Source of the DNA: Mycobacterium stomatepiae
Lineage (GTDB): Bacteria > Actinomycetota > Actinomycetes > Mycobacteriales > Mycobacteriaceae
Assembly (NCBI RefSeq): GCF_010731715.1
Contig: NZ_AP022587.1
Span: 4,402,001-4,466,000 of the forward strand
Reading direction: 5' to 3'
Length of the DNA stretch: 64,000 nt
Part shown: piece after piece, positions 37,503-50,194 of the stretch
Layout: every line of letters starts with the position of its first letter
Numbering within the stretch: position 1 is the stretch's first letter
The notes under the pieces: model-generated
Told to the model about the DNA's origin: nothing
What the model saw: only the letters and a program-made list of their open reading frames with translations
Databases searched by the model: none
Program-made: the position numbers and the translations under genes

Positions 37503-38093
37503 GTGAGCCAGCTTTCCTTCTTCACAGCGGAGGCGGTGCCGCCCGCCGTCGCAGACCTGTGTGGAGTGCTGGCGGCCTCTGGCCAAATCGTGACGGTGGG
37601 GGCTCCGGAGTCCCGTGGTGCCCGGCTGTCGGTCGTCGTGGATCAGCTCTGGCGCGCCTCGGCTCTGGCCGAGATGATCGCCGAGGCCGGCTTGGTCCCC
37701 GAGATCGGCCGCACCGACGAGGACACGCCCCTGGTGCGCACCGCGGTCGACCCGTCGCTGACCGCGATCGCGGCCGAATGGACCCGCGGCGCGGTCAAGA
37801 CGGTGCCGCCGCGCTGGCTCCCCGGCCCGCGCGAGTTGCGGGCCTGGACGATCGCGGCCGGCACGCCCGAGGGGGAGCACTACCAGCTGGGTTTGGATCC
37901 ACACGCCCCCGACACCCATTCGCCGCTGGCGTCGGCCCTGATGCGGGTCGGGATCGCGCCCACCCTGATCGGCACCCGCGGCGGGCGTCCGGCGCTGCGG
38001 ATCAGCGGCCGTCGCCGGCTATCGCGGCTGGTAGAGAACGTCGGGGAACATCCTGACGGCGCCGAAGCGTTGGCGCTCTGGCCCCGGATTTAG
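37503..38093 (+). CDS. Conserved hypothetical protein (Rv3647c-like)
   Basis: A 196-residue soluble protein beginning VSQLSFFTAEAVPPAV; an adjacent GTG one codon earlier is equally possible. It has no signal peptide or membrane segment. Position and length match Rv3647c, between cspA and topA, which has no known function. A basic stretch near the C-terminus (GGRPALRISGRRRLSRL) could bind nucleic acid; that is speculation. Confidence 0.8.
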   Translation: MSQLSFFTAEAVPPAVADLCGVLAASGQIVTVGAPESRGARLSVVVDQLWRASALAEMIAEAGLVPEIGRTDEDTPLVRTAVDPSLTAIAAEWTRGAVKTVPPRWLPGPRELRAWTIAAGTPEGEHYQLGLDPHAPDTHSPLASALMRVGIAPTLIGTRGGRPALRISGRRRLSRLVENVGEHPDGAEALALWPRI

Positions 38094-38362
38094 CCGCGCG
38101 GCCTCCGAAATGCGAGCGGTCCGGAGTCAGGATTCGCGGACGCGCGGGACAACACCCGCCCCCGGGGTCGGCGTTGGCCAGGACCTGCCCTTTCGGGGAG
38201 TCGGTTTGCGTCGGCCCGCCTCCGGGTGCGAAATTGTGAGGTGCTCGAAGGGAAGGAACGCCGACGTATCTGAATTTCAGCGGAATTTCAGACGTCCGCC
38301 TGTCATTCTTCCTGCAGGGCGGTCTCGAGTGAGGCCGGAGAAGAGATGGAGCGTAAGCGCAG

Positions 38363-41164
38363 GTGGCTGACCCGACAACAGGCCGCGACAGCAGCGGCAA
38401 TGGCAGCCGGAGGCGACTTGTCATCGTCGAGTCGCCGACTAAAGCGCGCAAACTCGCGGGCTACCTAGGCTCCAGCTACGTCGTCGAATCTTCCCGGGGC
38501 CACATCCGCGACCTGCCGAGAGCCGCCGCCGACGTGCCCGCCAAGTTCAAGTCGGAGCCCTGGGCGCGGCTCGGGGTCAACGTCGACGCCGACTTCGAAC
38601 CGCTCTACATCATCAGCCCTGAGAAGAAGAGTACGGTCACCGAGCTCAAGGGCCTCCTGAAGGGCGTCGACGAGCTCTACCTTGCCACGGATGGTGACCG
38701 CGAGGGTGAGGCCATCGCCTGGCACCTGATGGAGACGCTGAAGCCGCGTATCCCGGTCAAGCGGATGGTGTTCCACGAGATCACCGAGCCGGCGATCCTC
38801 GAGGCCGCGCAAAACCCCCGCGACCTCGACATCGATCTGGTCGACGCGCAGGAAACCCGTCGCATCCTGGACCGGTTGTACGGCTACGAGGTCAGTCCGG
38901 TGCTGTGGAAGAAGGTCGCGCCCCGACTGTCGGCGGGCCGGGTGCAGTCCGTGGCCACCCGCATCATCGTGCAGCGCGAACGCGACCGCATGGCGTTCCG
39001 CAGCGCGTCGTACTGGGACATCGTCGCCCAGCTCGACGCCAGCGTGTCCGACGCGAACGCGCAGCCGCCCACCTTCACCGCCCGGCTGACCTCGGTCGAC
39101 GGCCTGCGGGTCGCCACCGGCCGTGATTTCGACTCGCTGGGCACCCTGCGCAAGGCCGACGAGGTCGTGGTGCTCAACGAGGCGCGGGCCACACAGCTGG
39201 CCACCGGGTTGCGGGGCGCACAGCTGTCGGTGGCCTCCGTCGAGGAGAAGCCCTACACCCGGCGGCCGTATGCGCCGTTCATGACGTCGACCCTGCAGCA
39301 GGAGGCCGGCCGCAAGCTGCGCTTCTCGTCGGAGCGGACGATGAGCATCGCCCAACGGCTCTACGAAAACGGCTACATCACGTATATGCGTACCGACTCG
39401 ACGACGCTGTCCCAGTCGGCGATCAGCGCGGCGCGCACGCAGGCCAGTCAGCTCTACGGCGACGAGTATGTGTCCCCGTCGCCGCGTCAGTACACCCGGA
39501 AGGTCAAAAACGCTCAGGAGGCGCACGAGGCGATCCGCCCGGCGGGGGAAACCTTCGCGACCCCGGACGCCGTGCGCCGCGAGCTCGACGGCGACGAGTT
39601 CCGCCTCTACGAGCTGATCTGGCAGCGCACCGTGGCCTCGCAGATGGCCGACGCGCGCGGGACCACGCTGAGTCTGCGGATCGCCGGCACCGCGAACGGC
39701 GCCGACGGCGACCAACAGGTGGTGTTCTCGGCCAGCGGTCGCACCATCACCTTCGCCGGCTTCCTGAAGGCCTACGTGGAAACCGTGGACGAGCTGGCCG
39801 GCGGCGAGGCCGACGATGCCGAGCGCCGGCTGCCTCAGCTCACCGAGGGCCAGCGGCTGGCGGCCCTCGAGCTCACCCCCGACGGCCACGCCACCAGCCC
39901 GCCGGCGCGCTTCACCGAGGCCTCGCTGATCAAGACCCTCGAGGAGCTGGGCATCGGCCGCCCGTCGACGTATACGTCGATCATCAAGACCATCCAAGAT
40001 CGGGGCTACGTGCACAAGAAGGGCAGCGCGCTGGTGCCCTCGTGGGTCGCGTTCGCCGTAACCGGGCTGCTGGAACAACATTTCGGCCGGCTGGTCGACT
40101 ACGACTTCACCGCGGCGATGGAAGACGAGCTCGACGCGATCGCCTCCGGCAGCGAGCAACGCACCAACTGGCTCAACAACTTCTACTTCGGCGGCGAGCA
40201 CGGTGTGCAGGATTCGGTGGCACGCGCCGGTGGGCTCAAGAAGCTCGTCGGCGTCAACCTCGAGGGCATTGACGCTCGAGAAGTCAACTCCATCAAGCTC
40301 TTTGACGACGCCGAGGGTCGCCCGGTCTACGTGCGGGTTGGCAAGAACGGGCCGTACCTGGAGCGCACGATCGTCGGCGACGACGGTGAGACCAAGCCGC
40401 AGCGGGCCAACCTCAAGGACGAACTAACACCCGACGAGCTGACCATCGAGGTGGCCGAGGAGCTTTTCGCCACCCCGCAGGAGGGTCGCGTGCTGGGCGT
40501 CGACCCGGAGACCGGCCACGACATCGTCGCCAAGGACGGCCGCTACGGACCGTACGTGACCGAGGTGCTGCCCGAGCCGCCCCCGGAAGACGGCGAGGCG
40601 GCTCCGGCGAAGAAAGGCAAGAAGCCCACCGGTCCCAAGCCCCGAACCGGCTCGCTGCTGCGCAGCATGGACTTGCAGACTGTCACGCTTGAGGACGCGT
40701 TGAAACTGCTGTCGCTGCCGCGGGTGGTCGGTGTCGACCCTGCCTCCAACGAGGAGATCACCGCGCAGAACGGTCGCTACGGTCCATACCTGAAGCGCGG
40801 CACGGACTCTCGCTCGCTGGCGACCGAGGATCAGATGTTCACGATCACGCTGGACGAGGCGCTGAAAATCTACGCCGAGCCGAAACGTCGTGGCCGGCAA
40901 GCCGCTTCGGCGCCACCCTTGCGCGAGCTGGGCAACGACCCGGCGTCGGGCAAGCCGATGGTGGTGAAGGACGGCCGATTCGGGCCGTATGTCACCGACG
41001 GCGAAACCAACGCCAGCCTGCGCAAGGGCGACGACGTGCTGTCGATCACCGACGAGCGTGCCTCCGAGTTGTTGGCCGACCGGCGGGCTCGGGGTCCGGT
41101 CAAACGGCCCGCGAAGAAGTCCACGCGTAAGGCCCCGGCGAAAAAGGCCGCCAAGCGCAGCTAG
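38363..41164 (+). CDS. topA: DNA topoisomerase I
   Basis: A 933-residue type IA topoisomerase that relaxes negative supercoils. The TOPRIM domain shows LVIVESPTKARK and ATDGDREGEAIAWHL. The catalytic tyrosine lies in ENGYITYMRTDST. The C-terminus contains repeated GRYGPY/GRFGPYV modules typical of actinobacterial enzymes instead of zinc fingers, then a lysine-rich tail. The GTG at 38363 matches the length (934) and start (MADP) of the M. tuberculosis protein. Confidence 0.98.
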   Translation: MADPTTGRDSSGNGSRRRLVIVESPTKARKLAGYLGSSYVVESSRGHIRDLPRAAADVPAKFKSEPWARLGVNVDADFEPLYIISPEKKSTVTELKGLLKGVDELYLATDGDREGEAIAWHLMETLKPRIPVKRMVFHEITEPAILEAAQNPRDLDIDLVDAQETRRILDRLYGYEVSPVLWKKVAPRLSAGRVQSVATRIIVQRERDRMAFRSASYWDIVAQLDASVSDANAQPPTFTARLTSVDGLRVATGRDFDSLGTLRKADEVVVLNEARATQLATGLRGAQLSVASVEEKPYTRRPYAPFMTSTLQQEAGRKLRFSSERTMSIAQRLYENGYITYMRTDSTTLSQSAISAARTQASQLYGDEYVSPSPRQYTRKVKNAQEAHEAIRPAGETFATPDAVRRELDGDEFRLYELIWQRTVASQMADARGTTLSLRIAGTANGADGDQQVVFSASGRTITFAGFLKAYVETVDELAGGEADDAERRLPQLTEGQRLAALELTPDGHATSPPARFTEASLIKTLEELGIGRPSTYTSIIKTIQDRGYVHKKGSALVPSWVAFAVTGLLEQHFGRLVDYDFTAAMEDELDAIASGSEQRTNWLNNFYFGGEHGVQDSVARAGGLKKLVGVNLEGIDAREVNSIKLFDDAEGRPVYVRVGKNGPYLERTIVGDDGETKPQRANLKDELTPDELTIEVAEELFATPQEGRVLGVDPETGHDIVAKDGRYGPYVTEVLPEPPPEDGEAAPAKKGKKPTGPKPRTGSLLRSMDLQTVTLEDALKLLSLPRVVGVDPASNEEITAQNGRYGPYLKRGTDSRSLATEDQMFTITLDEALKIYAEPKRRGRQAASAPPLRELGNDPASGKPMVVKDGRFGPYVTDGETNASLRKGDDVLSITDERASELLADRRARGPVKRPAKKSTRKAPAKKAAKRS

Positions 41165-41176
41165 CGCCCGGGGCGA

Positions 41177-42934
41177 TCACATGATTTCGCTGGCCACATC
41201 TTCGATGGCCGGCCGTGGTGGCGAAACCGTAGGCGGGGCAGCAAGATTCAGCGGCCGGGCCAGCTGAGTGGGCGCGGCGCGACCGCGTAGCTCGACAACC
41301 TCGCCGACGTCCCAGCACAAGGCTTCGGCGTCCAGCGCGCCACTCACCGCGATCGCCGAGGCCAGCACGTGGCCGGCCTCGAGCTTGGCCAGCTCGGTCA
41401 GCCGCGCGGCCTCGTTGACCGGGTCGCCTATCACGGTGTACTCGAAACGGGCCTGCGCGCCGATATGGCCGGCGATGGCCCGGCCTGAGGACACCCCGAC
41501 GCCGAACTCGGCCGCGCCGATCACCGGCAGGAGTTCGTCGTGCAGCTCGCGGGCGGCCGCCAGCGCTCCGCCGGAGGCGTCCGGGTGTTCGATCGGTGCG
41601 CCGAAGATGGCCAGCGCGGCGTCACCCTGGAACTTGTTGACGAAGCCGCCGTGCCGGCCGACGGTGTCGACCACCACCCGGAAGAACTCGTTGAGCAGGT
41701 GGACCACCTCGGCGGGCGGCCGGGTCGCGGCCAGCTGCGTCGAGCCGACCAGGTCGACGAACAGCACCGCGACGTCTCGTTCCTGGCCGCCCAGCTCGGT
41801 GCCGCGCTCTAGCGCCCGGCGGGCCACGTCTTCGCCGACGTAGCGGCCGAACAGGTCGCGCAGCCGTTGCCGCTCGGACAGGTCGCGAACCATGTCGTTG
41901 AATCCGGCCTGCAGCAGGCCCAGCTCGCTGGCGTCGTAGATCTGCATGTGCGCGTTGTAGTTACCGCGCTGCACCTCCGAGAGCGCCCAGCGCAGCTGGC
42001 GCAGTGGGTCGGCGATCGACATCGCCACCAGCAGGGTGCTGATGAGCCCAACGCCCAGCGCTGTGAGGGCCAGCAGCAGGATCGGATTGAACAGGCTCTC
42101 CGGCGCGGCATGCAGCAGCGATACCTTGTCGGCCACCACCGCCAGCACGATCGCCAGCAGCGGCACCGCGGTGGAGAGCATCCACGTCAGGATCTGGCGC
42201 AGGATGACGCCCGGCGCCCTGACGTTCTCCGGCACGCCGCTGCGCAGGGCGGCGACGGCCACCGGACGCAGTACCCGTTCGGATTGCAGGTAGCCGATGA
42301 TCGCGGTAGCCGCCGCACCCAACGCGGTGGCGACCGTGACGACGGGCGCGGCGAACCGGGCCACCGACCAGCTGGCCACGACGAACACCACGCCACCGAT
42401 GCACCAGTACACGACCGTGCTCAGGGTGCGGTAGTACGGCATGCGCAGGGCGCGGCTGCGGGCCAGCTCGGTGGCGGCCGGATCGGCCTCGGCGAGCATG
42501 TTGTCGCGGCGCTGCCAGCGGAACACCGGCATCAGCAGTCTGAGGTTGACCACCACGCCGACGAGAAACAGGATCACCAACGAGCTTGCGAAGATCGCCA
42601 GGTTGAGCGTCGGCAGATCCTGCAGTTGAATACGGTCCTGGGGTGGGAGGCCGTAGCGCAGGAAGCCGAGCACGAACAGTGCGCCGATGATGTCGGCCTG
42701 CAGCATGCTCAGCGAGAACAGCGGCCACGGAGTGCGCACGACCCACCGGACGAACGCGCTGATTCGCCCGGGCAGATCACCCGGTGTTGGCACCAACCCA
42801 CCGTATCGGTCGGCGGGGACATGCCGGTAACCCTTAATGGCATCGGCAAGTCGCCGGTTCCTGGCGAAACGGCGCAGAAGATCACCGAATTGTAGCGATA
42901 CGGTAGCCGTCGGGTAGACGTCGGTCTGTCTCAC
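41177..42934 (-). CDS. Membrane class III adenylate cyclase with HAMP domain (Rv3645-like)
   Basis: About 585 residues from GTG 42934; the M. tuberculosis protein is 549, so the real start may lie about 36 codons further in. Six membrane helices are followed by a HAMP linker (ADPLRQLRWALSEVQRGNY) and a cyclase domain. The domain has metal aspartates in LFVDLVGST and FQGDAALAIFG, the substrate lysine in VNKFQGD, and DPVNEAARL with the transition-state residues. It makes cAMP for Crp and the acetyltransferase that controls Acs. It is convergent with topA and divergent from the clamp-loader gene. Confidence 0.93.
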   Translation of the reverse strand: MRQTDVYPTATVSLQFGDLLRRFARNRRLADAIKGYRHVPADRYGGLVPTPGDLPGRISAFVRWVVRTPWPLFSLSMLQADIIGALFVLGFLRYGLPPQDRIQLQDLPTLNLAIFASSLVILFLVGVVVNLRLLMPVFRWQRRDNMLAEADPAATELARSRALRMPYYRTLSTVVYWCIGGVVFVVASWSVARFAAPVVTVATALGAAATAIIGYLQSERVLRPVAVAALRSGVPENVRAPGVILRQILTWMLSTAVPLLAIVLAVVADKVSLLHAAPESLFNPILLLALTALGVGLISTLLVAMSIADPLRQLRWALSEVQRGNYNAHMQIYDASELGLLQAGFNDMVRDLSERQRLRDLFGRYVGEDVARRALERGTELGGQERDVAVLFVDLVGSTQLAATRPPAEVVHLLNEFFRVVVDTVGRHGGFVNKFQGDAALAIFGAPIEHPDASGGALAAARELHDELLPVIGAAEFGVGVSSGRAIAGHIGAQARFEYTVIGDPVNEAARLTELAKLEAGHVLASAIAVSGALDAEALCWDVGEVVELRGRAAPTQLARPLNLAAPPTVSPPRPAIEDVASEIM

Positions 42935-42948
42935 TAGTGTTGCCGGTG

Positions 42949-44175
42949 ATGTCCGGAGTGTTTACGCGGCTGGTAGGCCAGGAGGCCGTCGAGGCCGCCC
43001 TGCTCGCCGCCGCGAGAGCCGCGCGAAGTGATCCCGGTCACAGTGATGGGGCCCACGGGACTATGACACATGCGTGGCTGATCACCGGCCCGCCGGGGTC
43101 GGGGCGTTCGATCGCTGCGCTGCGCTTCGCGGCCGCGCTGCAGTGCACATCCGCCGCCGAGGACGGTGGCCCCGGGTGCGGGCAGTGCCGGGCCTGCACG
43201 ACGACGATGGCCGGCACCCACGCCGACGTCCGCCGGGTGATCCCCGAAGGCTTGTCCATCGGCGTGGACGAGATGCGCGCCATTGTGCAGACCGCGTCGC
43301 GGCGCCCAACCACCGGCAACTGGCAGATCGTGGTCGTCGAGGATGCCGACCGGCTGACCGAAGGTGCCGCGAACGCGCTGCTGAAGGTGGTCGAGGAACC
43401 GCCGCCGTCGACGGTGTTCCTGCTGTGTGCGCCGTCAGTGGATCCCGAGGACATCGCGGTGACGCTGCGGTCGAGGTGCCGGCACGTCGCGTTGGTGACC
43501 CCGTCGACCGAGTCGATCGCGCAGGTGCTGATCGACAGCGACGGGCTCAGCGCCGACACGGCGAGCTGGGCGGCATCGGTCAGCGGTGGTCACGTGGGGC
43601 GGGCGCGCCGGCTGGCGACGGATCCCGAGGCCCGGGAGCGGCGCGAACGCGCGCTGAGCCTGGTGCGCGATGCTGCGACTCCGGCGCGCGCCTACGCCGC
43701 CGCCGAAGAGTTGGTCGCCGCGGCCGAAACCGAGGCCACCGTATTGACCGCTGACCGCGCCGAGGCCGAGAACGAGGAGCTGCGGACTGCACTGGGGGCC
43801 GGCGGCACCGGTAAGGGCACCGCGGGGGCTATGCGGGGCGCCACGGGTGCGATCAAGGATCTCGAGCGGCGGCAGAAATCCCGTCAGACCAGGGCCTCGC
43901 GCGACGCGCTGGACCGGGCGCTGATCGACTTGGCGACCTACTTCCGCGATGCGCTGGTCGTTTCCGCGCAAGCGGGTGAGGTACGGGCCAACCACCCGGA
44001 CATGGCCGAACGGGTCACGGCGTTGGCCGCGCATGCCCCACCCGAGCGGCTGCTGCGCTGCATCGAGGCCGTGCTGGAATGCCGCGAAGCGCTGGCGGTC
44101 AACGTCAAGCCCAAGTTCGCCGTCGACGCGATGGTGGCCACCATCGGGGTGGAACTGAAGACTGAACGGGATTGA
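42949..44175 (+). CDS. DNA polymerase III delta-prime/tau-like subunit (Rv3644c-like)
   Basis: A 408-residue AAA+ clamp-loader-like protein. It has GPPGSGRS at the Walker A place (the lysine is arginine, as in delta-prime), cysteines in GCGQCRACTTT for a zinc module, and SRC (SRCRHVALV) for the arginine-finger motif. The missing P-loop lysine indicates a non-hydrolysing delta-prime (HolB) role in the replisome. ATG 42949 is used; TTG 42937 is an alternative. It precedes a tRNA gene. Confidence 0.88.
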   Translation: MSGVFTRLVGQEAVEAALLAAARAARSDPGHSDGAHGTMTHAWLITGPPGSGRSIAALRFAAALQCTSAAEDGGPGCGQCRACTTTMAGTHADVRRVIPEGLSIGVDEMRAIVQTASRRPTTGNWQIVVVEDADRLTEGAANALLKVVEEPPPSTVFLLCAPSVDPEDIAVTLRSRCRHVALVTPSTESIAQVLIDSDGLSADTASWAASVSGGHVGRARRLATDPEARERRERALSLVRDAATPARAYAAAEELVAAAETEATVLTADRAEAENEELRTALGAGGTGKGTAGAMRGATGAIKDLERRQKSRQTRASRDALDRALIDLATYFRDALVVSAQAGEVRANHPDMAERVTALAAHAPPERLLRCIEAVLECREALAVNVKPKFAVDAMVATIGVELKTERD

Positions 44176-44230
44176 AATTGGGTCAGTGCGCCCGGCTGCC
44201 GTAGACTCGTGCCGCCCAGCTTGAGGGTGC

Positions 44231-44306
44231 GCCGCCTTAGCTCAGTCGGTAGAGCGATTCACTCGTAATGAATAGGTCGGGGGTTCGATTCCCCCAGGCG
44301 GCTCCA
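44231..44306 (+). tRNA. tRNA-Thr (anticodon CGT)
   Basis: A complete cloverleaf of 76 nt. The acceptor stem is GCCGCCT/AGGCGGC, the D arm GCTC...GAGC, the anticodon loop CTCGTAA with anticodon CGT, and the T arm GGGGG-TTCGATT-CCCCC. The terminal CCA is encoded. The genes downstream of it differ from those of H37Rv, which suggests an integration site. Confidence 0.97.
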
Positions 44307-44380
44307 TGTAAATCGCCGTGCTTCGTGCTCGATTCCGTTTGCCAGGTCTGCCGACCGATACTCCGGTATCATCACGCGCG

Positions 44381-45181
44381 ATGACGAGCGTCAGCGTTAT
44401 TTGCCCGACCTATCAGCGCAGCGCCCAGTTGAGGCAGATGATCGGCTACTACCGGGCGCAGACATTCGACGGCCCCTTGCAATTGCTGATCCTCGATGAC
44501 AGTCCGCAATCCGACGAATCCCTTGGCAGCGATGAATACCGAAGCGACGGTATCCATTACATCCACTGGGCGAGAGACCGCATGTCGATCGGAGCGAAGC
44601 TCAACGTGCTGATGGAACAGGCGTGCGGCGATGTCCTGATGCGGTTCGACGACGACGACTATTACTCACCGGCTTACGTGGACCGCATGCTGGCGCTGCT
44701 CGGCGACGACGACTACCTCACCTTGAGCGGATGGTTCGCCCACAGCCCGATACTCGGAAGATTCTGCTACTGGGAATCAGATGTGTTGTGGCCCATGCAC
44801 TACGTCCTGTCACCGCACGATCCGTTCGTGCCGGTGTCGACGCAAGGTGTGCTGCCGGCGTCGGCGCATCTGCAGGCCACCGGTTACGGGTTCGCCTCCG
44901 CGTGGCGCCGGACACTGGCCGAGGCGGTCCGCTTCCCGGATCGGGACCACGGTGAGGACGCGCAATTCTTCGAGGATGCTGTCAATGCGGGTTTCCGGGC
45001 GCGGTATGTCGCCGACACCGAGGGCCTGGCGCTGCATATCGTCCATCGCAACAACATCTCTCGGGCTTTTCCGCAGTACGTGCTGCCGGGCTTCATGCTC
45101 GGCCATTATTTCCCCGGCTACACCCCATTCACTGGCGACAACGGATTAGCCGGAGTTTCATTCGCTGATCGCGTTGAATGA
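44381..45181 (+). CDS. Family 2 glycosyltransferase
   Basis: A 266-residue GT-A fold protein, starting MTSVSVICPTYQRSAQ at ATG 44381. It has the nucleotide-sugar motif DDDDYY (residues about 90-95), a preceding LILDDSPQ, and a DRDHGEDAQFF acceptor/base segment. It has no membrane helix. The donor and acceptor are unknown. It begins 74 bp after the tRNA gene, and no other sugar gene is adjacent, so it looks like acquired cargo. Rv3631-type PpgS, 6 kb away, is not closely similar. Confidence 0.85.
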   Translation: MTSVSVICPTYQRSAQLRQMIGYYRAQTFDGPLQLLILDDSPQSDESLGSDEYRSDGIHYIHWARDRMSIGAKLNVLMEQACGDVLMRFDDDDYYSPAYVDRMLALLGDDDYLTLSGWFAHSPILGRFCYWESDVLWPMHYVLSPHDPFVPVSTQGVLPASAHLQATGYGFASAWRRTLAEAVRFPDRDHGEDAQFFEDAVNAGFRARYVADTEGLALHIVHRNNISRAFPQYVLPGFMLGHYFPGYTPFTGDNGLAGVSFADRVE

Positions 45182-45321
45182 CGCCGGTATCAGCCCGCCG
45201 GGTCGGCCCACCGTGAGTTGGGTCACGTTTGCCCCGTATCGGGGCAGCCTTTTCGTCGCGACTGCGTTGAGACGCTTAGTCACCGCATCAGCAGGTGGCA
45301 TGGATCTTGAGCGAGGCCCAG

Positions 45322-45594
45322 ATGCTGCACAACAACGAAACCCACTACCCGATCGGTGAGGCGGTTTGGGCCGTGGCGGGCATCGTGCTGTTGTTCGCGT
45401 TCGGTGACGTCCTGGTCCTGATGGCTCTCGCAGTCGCGATCGCGGGCGCGGCCGCCGCCTGGTGGTCCTACCGCCAGGTGCGGCGCGACGAGCGCGGCGA
45501 TGACGACCTGGCCCCGGTCACCCAGATACGGACCGCGGCGGTGGTCCAACGCGACCTGAAGGCAGCGCCGTGGCAGGGGCCCAGCGCCGCGTAG
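45322..45594 (+). CDS. Small membrane protein of unknown function
   Basis: A 90-residue protein from ATG 45322 with GCGAGG just upstream. Two close hydrophobic segments (AVWAVAGIVLLFAFGDVLVLMALAVAIAGAAAAWW taken together) are followed by a soluble charged tail with VRRDERGDDD. No known domain. Located in the variable region after the tRNA gene. Confidence 0.65.
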   Translation: MLHNNETHYPIGEAVWAVAGIVLLFAFGDVLVLMALAVAIAGAAAAWWSYRQVRRDERGDDDLAPVTQIRTAAVVQRDLKAAPWQGPSAA

Positions 45595-45665
45595 CCGCAG
45601 CGCTCCTTAAAAACACCAGTGCTCTAAATTCTGGTGCGGCGGCGGCGCAGATGACATAGTTGGCC

Positions 45666-46037
45666 ATGTTTCGTCTGCTCGTCATCGGTATGATTTTCGC
45701 CGGAATGGCTTCTGCGTCAAGCGATCTCGCAATGGCTGATGCCGCGCCAGTCAAGATCGACAGCAGCTTCGCGGCCGTGACCTATGACTGTGGTAACCAA
45801 TCCCCGATTCGGGTCGTGGGTCAGGGCTCGACGATCACCTTGAACGGGTCGTGCGGCGAGGTCGACGTTAGCGGCGCGGCCAACACCGTGAACCTGCAGG
45901 CCGTTGTCGTCATCAATGCCACCGGTGCGGGCAGCCACATCACCTGGGAGAGAGGGCCCGCGGGCGGTGTCCCGCGAATCAGCAACCCGGGGCACAACAA
46001 CGACATCCGGGGACCCGGCGGCCTACAGCTCGGCTAG
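45666..46037 (+). CDS. Secreted DUF3060 protein
   Basis: A 123-residue exported protein. A signal peptide (MFRLLVIGMIFAGMASASSDLAMADA) precedes a DUF3060 repeat domain of short beta strands. Its pattern is CGNQSPIRVVGQGSTITLNGSCGEVDVSGAANTV, with two cysteines about 20 residues apart. Such proteins are common in mycobacteria and have no known role. ATG 45666 is preferred over TTG 45660 for the signal peptide. Confidence 0.8.
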   Translation: MFRLLVIGMIFAGMASASSDLAMADAAPVKIDSSFAAVTYDCGNQSPIRVVGQGSTITLNGSCGEVDVSGAANTVNLQAVVVINATGAGSHITWERGPAGGVPRISNPGHNNDIRGPGGLQLG

Positions 46038-46294
46038 TGCGCCCCGAGCGTGGCGTTCGGCATCTTGTGCCACGCTGCGGTGACGCTGGCGGCTATATAG
46101 GCGGGTTCCTCTACGCGTGGTAAGTCTTGCTGCCACCTGCATTCGCGAATGGTCTGCCAATTCTGGCCACCGCGTTGTCGGCTGCGATCAACGCTCTAGC
46201 CAGGAAATTGGTAGCGAAATTACTCCGTGGACCACCCCCGTGACGCCTCTGCCACGGCACCGGGTTATTGGCTCCGCCTTCAGTCATTCTTCCC

Positions 46295-47047
46295 TCACTT
46301 CCATATTGTTATAAAACTTACGAGCAGTACGATTTCGACCATCAACAATGTTGCTGCGCAGCGGAAGGCGCGCTGCTTGGCTTCCAGAGCAGCTTGGTTT
46401 TGCGTGATTCCTTGAGTCAGCTCCCGGAGGAGGTACGCCTGCAACTCCTCCTTGGTGTCAGAATTGCTCTGCAGCATTAGCTTTCGCGCCGAAATTGAGA
46501 AAATCCAAAAGTCTACCGGCCACAAAACGGATAAAACACATACTCCGAGCGTCAGGACGACCAACAAGAGCACGATTGCCTTCGGGGCAGACAGGACTGG
46601 CCCCTTCGTGTGGTCTGCGCTGATCAAGCCAAGTCCGGCGGAGAAAGAAACGAACAGGGCTGAGGTGGATAGCAACGTGTTGGCGCGAGTTCTTATATTG
46701 CCAAGGGTTGTATCCTGTGCGCTCAGTGCGTTCTGCCCGGCCTCATAAGCAAGGTCAAGCTGCTGTGGTGACGGCGTCGTCTTCGGCTGCGATATCTTGC
46801 GCAGCTTGTCGCGCCTGATGCCCCATGTATCCGTGCCGAAAATTTTTACGATAACGTCAAACCCGTCGCCGTCGTCGACAATTGCCACGACCCGCCCGGC
46901 CTTGCCATTAAAATTGTCGCGCGGGGCAACGACCTCAACCCAGTCGCCGGGCTGTGGGTCCTTTGAGCTCTCTTGCATCGCATTTCGACTCACAGGATCT
47001 CCGATCGAGATTTTAATTGCGACCAGATGGCACCTTACTGCGATCAC
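46295..47047 (-). CDS. Membrane protein with N-terminal KOW-like domain, foreign-looking
   Basis: A protein of 250 residues or, from ATG 46978, 227. An N-terminal KOW/SH3-like segment (PGDWVEVVAPRDNFNGKAGRV) is followed by a charged stretch with RANTLLSTSALFVSF, three hydrophobic helices and a coiled helix. The layout resembles small two- to four-helix membrane proteins sometimes found in defence islands, but no family can be named. Base composition is clearly lower in G and C than its neighbours, and codons such as TTT, AAA and ATA are frequent. Confidence 0.7.
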   Translation of the reverse strand: MIAVRCHLVAIKISIGDPVSRNAMQESSKDPQPGDWVEVVAPRDNFNGKAGRVVAIVDDGDGFDVIVKIFGTDTWGIRRDKLRKISQPKTTPSPQQLDLAYEAGQNALSAQDTTLGNIRTRANTLLSTSALFVSFSAGLGLISADHTKGPVLSAPKAIVLLLVVLTLGVCVLSVLWPVDFWIFSISARKLMLQSNSDTKEELQAYLLRELTQGITQNQAALEAKQRAFRCAATLLMVEIVLLVSFITIWK

Positions 47048-47088
47048 GAGCTAAGAGGGAGTCGTTTCGTCCATCCATGAGGCGTCGA

Positions 47089-50190
<3,102 letters not shown>

Positions 50191-50194
<4 letters not shown>

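Noticed and set aside
45614..45636. CACCAG...CTGGTG repeat between two small genes as a terminator
   Set aside because: The stem is only 6 bp with an 11-nt loop and no T-run; chance occurrence is likely.
44307..47088. An integrative element inserted at the tRNA
   Set aside because: No integrase, excisionase or repeated tRNA end was found, so I describe it only as a variable region.
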